From: CAVUNY01 sp963843535
GTDB lineage: Bacteria; Chloroflexota; Anaerolineae; Anaerolineales; Anaerolineaceae
DNA: 64,000 nt
Direction: 5' to 3'
NCBI GenBank assembly: GCA_963843535.1
Contig: CAWJKU010000002.1
Span: 496,001 to 560,000, forward strand
Under the pieces are notes generated by a model that was given only the letters and a program-made list of their open reading frames with translations, made no database searches and had not been told where the DNA came from. Below, piece after piece: positions 34,903 to 42,346 of this stretch. Numbering within the stretch: position 1 is the stretch's first letter; every line of letters begins with the position of its first letter. The translations under genes and the position numbers were made by a program.

Positions 34903-35754
34903 CTACAGGCGTACAGTATTCCTGAGCTGCCCAATATGCTCTACTTCCGTGACAATTACGTCGCCATCTTTCAGGAAGATCGGAGGTTTGCGAAATACGC
35001 CCACTCCACCCGGAGTGCCCGTGGCGATCATATCCCCTGGTTCCAGGGTGAATGCCTGTGAGCAATAAGATACCAGCTCACGCACGCCAAAGACCATTTG
35101 TTCGGTATTGGAGATCTGCATTACTTTGCCATTGACCAGGCAGCGCACAGCCAGATTCTGCGGCTCAGGAATCTCATCAGTGGTGACGATGACCGGTCCT
35201 ACCGGGCAAAACGTATCCAGGCTTTTACCGCGCACCCATTGTTTGTCGCCGAACTGCAAATCCCGCGCCGATATGTCGTTGATCACAGTATAGCCAAACA
35301 CATAATCCAGCGCAGTTTCCATATTTACCCGGCGCGCCCTTTTTCCAATCACGACCCCCAATTCCACTTCGTAATCCACCTGGCTGGTAAGCGCCGGATC
35401 CCAGGTGATTTCATCAAAAGGGCCGATGACGGATGAAGGGAACTTGGCAAAAATCAACGGTGCCGCTGGCAAGGCGGCTCCCTGCTCTTTTGCGTGATCT
35501 TTATAGTTCAATCCAATCGCCACCACCTTGCTCGGATTCGGTACGGGAGACAGCAAGCGCATATCAGTTATGCTGACCATTGGGACCTTGCCCAATTTGA
35601 ACGCTGCTTCAGCCTTTTGCCAGGTCTCAGGCCCTGCTTCCAAAAAAGAGCGCATTGAATTTGTAAAACCAACCTCAGTCAGGTTGGCGACCTGTTCTCC
35701 GATCACAATTCCAATCGCTGATTTCTCAGCCTTTACGAATGATGCCAGTCTCAT
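34903..35754 (-). CDS. Fumarylacetoacetate hydrolase (FAH) family protein
   Basis: The 283-residue protein has the FAH core: VAIGLNYKDHAKE, the metal-binding DYEVELGVVIGKRAR, GYTVINDISARDLQ, and a C-terminal LEPGDMIATGTPGGVGVFRKPP. Family members cleave C-C bonds of acylpyruvates or decarboxylate or isomerise ring-fission products. It lies 21 bases upstream (in map order) of the epimerase and is cotranscribed with it. In this island it may handle the carbon skeleton left after nitrogen is removed (inference). Confidence 0.92.
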   Translation of the reverse strand: MRLASFVKAEKSAIGIVIGEQVANLTEVGFTNSMRSFLEAGPETWQKAEAAFKLGKVPMVSITDMRLLSPVPNPSKVVAIGLNYKDHAKEQGAALPAAPLIFAKFPSSVIGPFDEITWDPALTSQVDYEVELGVVIGKRARRVNMETALDYVFGYTVINDISARDLQFGDKQWVRGKSLDTFCPVGPVIVTTDEIPEPQNLAVRCLVNGKVMQISNTEQMVFGVRELVSYCSQAFTLEPGDMIATGTPGGVGVFRKPPIFLKDGDVIVTEVEHIGQLRNTVRL

Positions 35755-35814
35755 AGCTAATGACTCCTGTGATAAATCTGGTTGGAAAACTCACCCCTCA
35801 CCTTAGACATTCAA

Positions 35815-36957
35815 TCAAGACGAATAGGTACACTGCCGGGCTTCATCCGCAAAAGCCGCAATCAATGCCGGGTCGGCATCAAAGAAATGGTCAGACGGCG
35901 ACAGGATAAATCCACCACCGGCGCCGGCTTCTTCAAAACAGCGCCTTACCTCTGCCCTGGTCTTGTCTGCGGTGGTATTAACGAAGAAATGAAACTGGTC
36001 AAACCCTCCGATCATGCACACTTTCTCCCCGATGCGCTGCTTCGCCTGGCGCAGATTGACATCTCCGCCCATGCCGGCCGGGGTAAAGGTCTCCATCGCA
36101 TCCGGCCCAATGGCAGCGATCCGTTCGAGCAGCGGCATCATCCCGCCGCAGGTGTGGTACACGATGCGTTGTCCGGCATCATGCGCGGCCTGGATTAACA
36201 TTGTATCGTACGGCGCCACAAACAGGTCGAAGATTCGCGGAGATATGACCGTGGAGGAGGCGTCACCGCCGCCCAGTTCCAGCAGATCGTAAGCTGCCCC
36301 ACTTAAGGTGTGAATAAATGCCAGTTTGCGCCGTTGGAGTATGCTGAGCAGCTCGTGCACCCATGCTGGGTCGTCATACGTCTCAAGGATCAATTTCTCA
36401 ATCCCCACCAGGCAGGCGGCATCTTGCCAGCAGCCCGGCTGGCCGTAGATATCGAAACAAGGGATATGCCCGCGCACCAGGCCCCTTTCACCAAATTCCT
36501 GCGCCCTGGCATTGACAGCCTCGCGGTCGCACACAGGTACTGGTAGGAATCCCGCCAGCAGATCAATATCCGATTTTTTCTTGATCGGCCGTTCCGTCAC
36601 CCATTCGGTATAGTCATTTTTCTGAATTTCCGTGGAAAGCCGGCCTTTGGGGGTATGCACGGTATACCGCGTGGCGGGAAAAACAGTTGATTCCACAACC
36701 TCCTGTTCGATCCGCCATTGATCGCTCTGCATCTTGCCAGATCCATCCACCCAGCTTTTTCCGGGTTCTCCGCAGATTGGCACCAACCAGGTGTATGCAT
36801 CCATCCCAAAGCGATCAAAAAACTCCAGGTCACTCGCCCCATCCAGGTATCGGTCGAGAAAATAGCGCATAATGTGGTGGCTGGTAACCGGCAACCGGTC
36901 AGGCACGCGGCGAGTCAGCGCCGCCAGCATCCTTTGTTTCGAACTTAATGGGGACAT
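35815..36957 (-). CDS. Uroporphyrinogen decarboxylase (URO-D) family protein
   Basis: The 380-residue protein belongs to the broad URO-D superfamily. It has RRVPDRLPVTSHHIMR at the N-terminus and, near the C-terminus, IVYHTCGGMMPLLERI, whose HTCG motif binds zinc in the methyltransferase (MtaA/CmuA) branch. It is therefore more likely a methyltransferase-type or catabolic member than haem-pathway HemE. It is first in the operon 36957 to 32966. No corrinoid protein is nearby, so the role is open. Confidence 0.85.
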   Translation of the reverse strand: MSPLSSKQRMLAALTRRVPDRLPVTSHHIMRYFLDRYLDGASDLEFFDRFGMDAYTWLVPICGEPGKSWVDGSGKMQSDQWRIEQEVVESTVFPATRYTVHTPKGRLSTEIQKNDYTEWVTERPIKKKSDIDLLAGFLPVPVCDREAVNARAQEFGERGLVRGHIPCFDIYGQPGCWQDAACLVGIEKLILETYDDPAWVHELLSILQRRKLAFIHTLSGAAYDLLELGGGDASSTVISPRIFDLFVAPYDTMLIQAAHDAGQRIVYHTCGGMMPLLERIAAIGPDAMETFTPAGMGGDVNLRQAKQRIGEKVCMIGGFDQFHFFVNTTADKTRAEVRRCFEEAGAGGGFILSPSDHFFDADPALIAAFADEARQCTYSS

Positions 36958-37082
36958 AGAGTGATTTTACTTACAAGGTTGAGAACTGACAAGCTGATCG
37001 CCTGATTACCCTGAAGACCCTGCTCGATATGGCAGATATTTTTCAGCGTCGACTCGCTGCATCTCTGCTTGCATAAATGTAA

Positions 37083-37110
37083 TTTACCAACATGTGAAAT
37101 ACACTATAAT
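37083..37110 (+). promoter_or_regulatory. Possible promoter upstream of the DUF4230 gene
   Basis: TTTACC (37083-37088) and TATAAT (37105-37110) are 16 bases apart. The start codon is at 37257, so the leader would be about 140 bases. The rest of the 299-base divergent region 36958-37256 holds nothing else that I can identify. Confidence 0.4.
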
Positions 37111-37256
37111 GAACTCAACCAAATTTTCATCTTTGCCACCGTGCCCCTTTAATAATCAAAAAGCCAGCCTTCGTTGAATAACTCAAAGACAATTTGTCTC
37201 TTAAGTCACTGACCAGCTGACGGCTACATCGCTTACGAGCTATATAAGAGGAGCAA

Positions 37257-37916
37257 ATGAAAAGATTTATAGCCTGGATCGGCATCCTGGCAGTACTGGC
37301 CTTTTTCGGCTTTCAAATCCTCAAGGCGATCAACTCTCTCCCTATCCCTTCCGTTGAAGTCACTCTGATCACCACCCCCACCACCACCATGATCTCCGGA
37401 CCGGTGGTTTTAGATGCCATTCGCAACCAGGCCAAGTTAGAGACGGTTTCGATGGTATTTGCCAATGATCTGGATATCACCAAGACCTGGGGCATAGAAG
37501 GGACCTGCCGCGAGAAATTAACCTATCTCGGTTATTATACGGTCACCGCCGGGGTCGATTTGCAGGTCCTGTCTGAAGAAAATGTAAAAGTAGTGAGCAG
37601 CGGTGGTCCACCACAGACGGAAATAACCATTACCTTGCCCCCTGCCACCATCCTGCATGTCGAGCTGGACACCCAGCGCAGCCGGGTGGTGCACAACGAA
37701 GGCTCGATCATCTCGCAAATATGCGGCACCCGATTGGGTGAGATGGTGATGGAAGCGCAGGCGAAAATACAAAATATCGCCGAGACTTCGGCCAACCAGA
37801 AGGATATCCTCAAGCTGGCGCAAGAGCGCGCCAGCTTCGAGCTCCAAAAGCTGCTTCTGACCTTGGGCTATACGAAAGTAACCGTCTTATATGACGATTC
37901 TTACACGCAGCAATAA
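37257..37916 (+). CDS. DUF4230-like membrane-anchored protein
   Basis: The 219-residue protein has one N-terminal anchor helix (MKRFIAWIGILAVLAFFGF) and an extracytoplasmic domain. The block VLDAIRNQAKLETVSM followed by the YTVTAGVDLQVL strand and ITLPPATILHVELD matches my memory of the DUF4230 family. A helical C-terminal region (about 160-205) is rich in Gln and Glu. The function is unknown. AGAGGAG lies a few bases before the start, and the gene stands alone. Confidence 0.7.
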   Translation: MKRFIAWIGILAVLAFFGFQILKAINSLPIPSVEVTLITTPTTTMISGPVVLDAIRNQAKLETVSMVFANDLDITKTWGIEGTCREKLTYLGYYTVTAGVDLQVLSEENVKVVSSGGPPQTEITITLPPATILHVELDTQRSRVVHNEGSIISQICGTRLGEMVMEAQAKIQNIAETSANQKDILKLAQERASFELQKLLLTLGYTKVTVLYDDSYTQQ

Positions 37917-37972
37917 CTGACCTTCGCTTGAAATTATGGTCAGGTTCTTACGCAGAATATTTTCGTAGAATT

Positions 37973-38269
37973 TTATTCTCGGGGCATTTCGGTACCGATG
38001 AATTCTTCTGCCTCGCTATATCGCATATGGTTCATCTGATATAGCAGCATTGTATGATTCTGAAGCGATTCCATATCAGGGAATTTTTCTACTCCCCAAC
38101 CAAGCCAGGGACGTCCTCCGGGAATGATGCAGAAAAGCACACTTTCACCGCCTACTTTTTTAAGCGCTTCATTTACCCGATTGCTATGAGCTTGCTGCTC
38201 TTCGACGGTGAGTTGATACCAAGCATCCGTATATTTCGCCATGAAGACCTTATAGATAGGTTGTGCCAT
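37973..38269 (-). CDS. Small conserved-looking protein, possible dimeric alpha/beta barrel
   Basis: I do not recognise this 98-residue protein with certainty. It has an even mixture of strands and helices: YKVFMAKYTDAWYQL, then a long helix EEQQAHSNRVNEALKKVG, a strand VLFCII, and a second helix around MESLQNHTMLLYQMN. The length and order suit a ferredoxin-like dimeric alpha/beta barrel fold. No signal peptide or membrane helix is seen. It stands alone, 157 bases from the esterase gene. Confidence 0.6.
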   Translation of the reverse strand: MAQPIYKVFMAKYTDAWYQLTVEEQQAHSNRVNEALKKVGGESVLFCIIPGGRPWLGWGVEKFPDMESLQNHTMLLYQMNHMRYSEAEEFIGTEMPRE

Positions 38270-38425
38270 CGGAACCTCCCTTTTGCATTGTTGTTAAAAA
38301 ATGACCAGATCAGTTCGAATTGGATCCATTCACTTAATTTGTGATATTTACAACTTGTATCAATAATACTGGTTTAGGTATAAAAATACAATACCCGTAT
38401 GATCTTATCTTCTCCTGGCGATCTT

Positions 38426-39199
38426 TTAAGGCGGCGGCGAACCTAAAACGGCGTTCAGAAAACGCTTGATCTGGATATCCCAGAAGAACCAGTCGTGTTT
38501 CCCATCCTCTTCGTGATAATCCAGGGTCACATTCAGTTTCTGGCAGGCGGCTCGAAACCAAAGGTTGAGCGGGTACAGGTCATCTTGCCGTCCGCATGCC
38601 ACGAACAGGCGCGGCAAGCTCGATGGGTTTTCAGCCGCATTCTGCAGCCAGACTGCCGGGTCATTCTGGCTGCCTCTTATTTTTTCCAGGTCGCCAAAAA
38701 GGGTTGCAAATTCTGCCTTGCGCGTGTCATTGGGATCCAGGTTGAGCACGTCCAGCGACAGCACGCCGGAAAAGCTGGCGGCGGCAGAAAATCGCTCTGG
38801 ATGTAGTAAAGCCGCCTTGAATGCCCCGTACCCGCCCATTGAGGTACCCACGATGAGTGTGTCTTCCCGCTTCGGTGCCAGGTCGAAGACATCGGAAATG
38901 TAGCGCGGAAGCTCTTCCATCAGGTATGTAAAATACAGCTGCCCGTTGGGCTGGTCGATATAAAAGCTGCGCCCGGCCGAGGGCATCACTACCACCAGGC
39001 CATATGCATACGCCACGGCTTCGATCGATGAATATCGCTGCCAGGCGCTGGCATCCTCACTCAAGCCATGCAGCAAATAGAGGACTTTGCGCTTCCGCAC
39101 AGGAATATCCCCCATTCTGCCCGGCTCAGGAACGATGATATTCAAAGGCAGGTTGATTTTTACCGTTTCGGGCGTATGATCGATGCGAATGAGCGCCAT
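38426..39199 (-). CDS. Esterase family protein (S-formylglutathione-hydrolase/tributyrin-esterase type)
   Basis: The 257-residue alpha/beta hydrolase has YLLHGLSEDASAWQR near residue 42 (oxyanion region), the nucleophile motif GTSMGGYGAF at about residue 118, and a catalytic histidine in DGKHDWFFWD near the C-terminus. The family cleaves short acyl esters, such as acetyl groups on sugars. It is 15 bases from the sugar symporter at 39215, which suggests action on acetylated saccharides. There is no signal peptide, so it acts in the cytoplasm. Confidence 0.9.
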   Translation of the reverse strand: MALIRIDHTPETVKINLPLNIIVPEPGRMGDIPVRKRKVLYLLHGLSEDASAWQRYSSIEAVAYAYGLVVVMPSAGRSFYIDQPNGQLYFTYLMEELPRYISDVFDLAPKREDTLIVGTSMGGYGAFKAALLHPERFSAAASFSGVLSLDVLNLDPNDTRKAEFATLFGDLEKIRGSQNDPAVWLQNAAENPSSLPRLFVACGRQDDLYPLNLWFRAACQKLNVTLDYHEEDGKHDWFFWDIQIKRFLNAVLGSPPP

Positions 39200-39214
39200 C
39201 GCTTACTCTCCAGT

Positions 39215-40513
39215 TTAGGGATACTCCGGGCTGGCGGGAGCCGGCTCGGTTTTAGCAAAGTCAATAAAGAACGAGAATGCGAAGCTGATGATCATACATG
39301 CCAGGGGGAAGACCGTCAGCAAGAAGCGGGCCGCGTTGTCTGGCTGTTCGCCCGGGTTTGCTCCGCTTTCGAAACCAAACAACTTGAAAACCAGGAAAAA
39401 AGCAAAGCTGGTGAACAGGCCGTTCAACCGGTTCATGAATCCAAGCGCATTGGAGATGATACCCTCTCGCCGCACATTGTGCTTTTGAGTATCCTCATCC
39501 ATGATCTTGGCGCCGATCAAATCCATGGTGGTGATGACGCCCGCAAAGCCAAATCCCACCAGCACGCTGCCGATGATCGAAGTGGGCAGGGAATTGGCAA
39601 AAAAGAGGGGCACGAAGGCCACAGCCAGCGAAATTAGGGCGATCCGCCAGATCGGTATCAGGGAAAACTTCTTCACCAGGCGCGCCCAGATGGTGACACC
39701 TCCGATAGCGATCAGCAAAACCGAGGCGAACAGGATGGTTGATTGGCCGCTTGGAATTTTGAGCGTGTATTTGACAAAAAACGGCAAAGACGCCAGCACC
39801 AGCGACATTGCGGCGCTGTAAAAGGCGTTGGCAAGCCCGGCGATCCAGAATTTCCGGTTGGTCAACAGGGTCTTGATGCTGTCCCACAACCTGGGTTTTT
39901 CTTCATCGTCCTCGACCCTGGTCTCACGGCTGGTAAAGGACATGTAAAGGATCACTGCCCCTCCCAGGATGCCGTAAAGAATGGCGGTCAGAGAGTACCC
40001 CAGGGCAGCGGTCACCACGGGGGTCAGGGCGATGCTGATGATCATGGCGACCAGCTGAAATGCCTGGCGCAAGGCGTTGGTGCTCGCCCGGCTGGCATCC
40101 GTGCGGAAAAGCTCCGGGAACAGCGCCCCGTAATTGGCGTTGATCACCGAATCCAGGGTGCCGGTCAGGATGTAAAAGAGCATGCAGTAGATCAGCAGGG
40201 AATTGCCAGCCAGAGAGGCCGGGGTGCTGTAGAAAAGAATAAAGCACAGCACCAAAAGTGGGGTGCCGATCACCAGCCACGGGCGCCGCCGCCCCCAGCG
40301 GGTGCGCGTGCGGTCGGATAAAAAGCCATAAATGGGATTATCGAGGGCATCGATAAACGCATAGATAAAGAGCATGAGCGAGAATTGGACAGTGGTCAGA
40401 CCCAGGCTGTCGACGTAAAAGATGGCAGCATAGGTTTTTAACATATTGATGGGGATGGACGTTCCAAACATCCCGATGGCGTAATTGAATGATTTCAAGC
40501 GCGATTCAGGCAT
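39215..40513 (-). CDS. MFS transporter, GPH (glycoside-pentoside-hexuronide) family
   Basis: The protein of about 432 residues has twelve membrane helices. SLMLFIYAFIDALDNPIYG and FLSDRTRTRWGRRRPWLVIG are the GPH-family signature after helix 2 (the D-NP-x-x-G and the R-W-G-R-R-R-P block). These symporters import sugars with H+ or Na+. ATG 40513 fits the GGAG eight bases ahead; in-frame starts at 40528 and 40531 are possible. It is probably cotranscribed with the esterase. Confidence 0.9.
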   Translation of the reverse strand: MPESRLKSFNYAIGMFGTSIPINMLKTYAAIFYVDSLGLTTVQFSLMLFIYAFIDALDNPIYGFLSDRTRTRWGRRRPWLVIGTPLLVLCFILFYSTPASLAGNSLLIYCMLFYILTGTLDSVINANYGALFPELFRTDASRASTNALRQAFQLVAMIISIALTPVVTAALGYSLTAILYGILGGAVILYMSFTSRETRVEDDEEKPRLWDSIKTLLTNRKFWIAGLANAFYSAAMSLVLASLPFFVKYTLKIPSGQSTILFASVLLIAIGGVTIWARLVKKFSLIPIWRIALISLAVAFVPLFFANSLPTSIIGSVLVGFGFAGVITTMDLIGAKIMDEDTQKHNVRREGIISNALGFMNRLNGLFTSFAFFLVFKLFGFESGANPGEQPDNAARFLLTVFPLACMIISFAFSFFIDFAKTEPAPASPEYP

Positions 40514-40636
40514 GGGCAAAGTCTCCATCACTGAGGTGATTGGTTATGGATTTGGGGGGGGTAATTAATACCTATTATAGGATTTTTTGGATTTTGTTAT
40601 CTTGAATTTTCCTGGTGATTAATTGCTTTATATAAT

Positions 40637-41356
40637 TTACAAGACAGATTGCTGCTCACTGCTCCCCCAATACACCCTGAACTTCCACCGAATCGCTGTC
40701 TTCTTTTCTCTCTTCAAATACTCGATCGCCTTATTACCAAATATAAACCCATACGTACTCACAATATGCTCCACTGTCCCGTACTCCTGGTCCGAGAAGA
40801 TATCCTGGTACGCAAAATGGAATTCCTCGATAAAAATACGATCCACTTTGTCGTCCACCTTCTCTACATCCTCGATCACGTCGTACAGATCACCACCGTA
40901 CCAACCGGGCGGGATGCCAAGGTAAACCACCGGACCTTTCGCCACACGCGAGCCTTCGCGGATAAAATCACGGTATTGATCCGGCGGGTACAGCGCCAGG
41001 GTAATACCGGTGACCAGGTCCACCGTGTTATCCGCCAGCGGCAGGGCCAGCGCATCCCCGCTCAGAAAGGCCACCCGCTCCGCTCCCGCGCCGCGCGCCT
41101 TTTCCCGCGCCAGCCGCAGCATGGCCGCCTCGCGCTCGATGCCAATCACCTGCCGGGCGTACCGCGCCAGCGCCAGGCTCGAGCTGCCCGTGCCCGCCCC
41201 CACGTCCGCGACGCACTTGCCGCCCAGGTCGACGATCCCGGGCAGCTGCTCGTAAACCGTCGGTTGATAGGGTGTGTTCGAAAACGCCTCGTACACCTCC
41301 GGGTAATCGCGGTAAAGAATATCCCAACGGTTCTCAATCGACTCGGGTCGTGACAT
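40637..41356 (-). CDS. Class I SAM-dependent methyltransferase
   Basis: The 239-residue protein shows motif I VADVGAGTGSSSLALAR at about residue 49, an acidic residue in IGIEREAAML (motif II), and GDALALPLADNTVDLVTG (motif III-IV). The C-terminal region has a basic patch KREKKTAIRWKFRVYW. Its local base composition around 41000-41300 is richer in GC than its flanks. The substrate is unknown and neighbours give no help. Confidence 0.88.
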   Translation of the reverse strand: MSRPESIENRWDILYRDYPEVYEAFSNTPYQPTVYEQLPGIVDLGGKCVADVGAGTGSSSLALARYARQVIGIEREAAMLRLAREKARGAGAERVAFLSGDALALPLADNTVDLVTGITLALYPPDQYRDFIREGSRVAKGPVVYLGIPPGWYGGDLYDVIEDVEKVDDKVDRIFIEEFHFAYQDIFSDQEYGTVEHIVSTYGFIFGNKAIEYLKREKKTAIRWKFRVYWGSSEQQSVL

Positions 41357-41521
41357 AGCGCCCCTATTGAAAATCCTGAACTTAATTATTCTAAATAGAT
41401 TCCGGTTTGTGAATTTGTTTTTTTAATTTAGAAGAAATATGATGGAAATGCTTCAAACTCTCAAACCAAAACGTCAACATATATTCATACAGCTGCTCTC
41501 ACCTCTAACCCACTGCAACCA

Positions 41522-41544
41522 CCCTCCCCGCTCGGCGGGGAGGG
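41522..41544. repeat. GC-rich intergenic hairpin
   Basis: CCCTCCCCGC and GCGGGGAGGG form a perfect 10-base-pair stem with a 3-base loop. It lies between minus-strand genes at 41356 and 41598 with no T-run on either side. It may be a dispersed repeat or a weak terminator of the 41598 gene. Confidence 0.45.
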
Positions 41545-41597
41545 CAGAATTAACACTGGCAGTTTAATGAATTAATCTTCAGGTTGTTCTTTTCTGT

Positions 41598-41975
41598 TCA
41601 GGGCTTTGGGCTTTTCACATAAAAATATCCAAAACCTACAGCAAAGAACAGGTATATTACCACGATTGCCCAACCCAAAGCGTTCAGTACGCCTGAAAGC
41701 AGAGCAATTAATGTTACCAATACGCCGATCGCGTCGTAAACGCACAAGCCGAGTATAACAGCTCGCCTTGCTTCCGATTCCTGCGCATTTCTGGCAAACC
41801 AGGCGACCATCAGATTACCGATCAGCGATGCACCATATTCGCGGGCAGCGAAAACACCTCCCGGAGTCAAGGATGTGCCGAATAAGGAATAAACGAAGTC
41901 CGGCACAACCAGGATCAACGCCCCTAGAACCAGGCACACAGCTGCTTTAATGATCATCAATGTCGTGAATTTCAT
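41598..41975 (-). CDS. Small four-helix membrane protein of unknown function
   Basis: The 125-residue protein has four hydrophobic helices: IIKAAVCLVLGALILVVPDFVY, a second around SLIGNLMVAWFAR, a third at GLCVYDAIGVLVTLIALL, and a last one ALGWAIVVIYLFFAVGFGYF. It resembles small DUF4345-like membrane proteins, but I am not certain. A plausible start is the ATG at 41975. It stands alone and no role follows from context. Confidence 0.6.
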   Translation of the reverse strand: MKFTTLMIIKAAVCLVLGALILVVPDFVYSLFGTSLTPGGVFAAREYGASLIGNLMVAWFARNAQESEARRAVILGLCVYDAIGVLVTLIALLSGVLNALGWAIVVIYLFFAVGFGYFYVKSPKP

Positions 41976-42067
41976 TTTGGACCCCTTTTTTTCTTAATTT
42001 AAAGGAACGCAAAAAATACAACCCGCCAATCCCGCGAACGCTCTTAGTGCGCTTTAGCCAGGGGTTG

Positions 42068-42106
42068 TCAGATGAACCCGGTTCCTCCCGAAAGAAAGAC
42101 TTTCAT
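42068..42106 (-). pseudogene. Remnant of an NAD-dependent epimerase N-terminus
   Basis: On the minus strand the bases translate as MKVFLSGGTGFI and then TGA. This is almost exactly the first twelve residues of a sugar-epimerase or DFR-like SDR, including the GGTGFI Rossmann turn. No continuation is found in any frame, so it looks like a fossil or a broken copy. It lies in the 371-base gap 41976-42346, which otherwise holds only a possible TATAAT (42251-42256) before the LVIVD gene. Confidence 0.45.
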
Positions 42107-42346
42107 GGCTTCTTCCTGGGAAAACAATTCAAAGATGGGATATTTATTTGCGATGTTGGCTGGATGGGAATGTTAAATCCAGTATAGCACGGGGCATAAG
42201 AAAAACAAAATTTTTATTATCTTGTATAGCAAGTTACTCCAACTGGTGTATATAATATTCGTGGGAGAACAATAGCTGATAACCGCTTAACGACCACCGA
42301 GAGCCTGTTCAGTCAGCATTTGAGCCATCTCCACAGGAGGGATTCT

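Noticed and set aside
35815..36957. HemE (haem-pathway uroporphyrinogen decarboxylase)
   Set aside because: The HTCG motif and catabolic neighbours fit the methyltransferase-type branch better than HemE.
41522..41544. GC-rich hairpin as a clear terminator
   Set aside because: There is no T-run on either side, so only a weak call is made.
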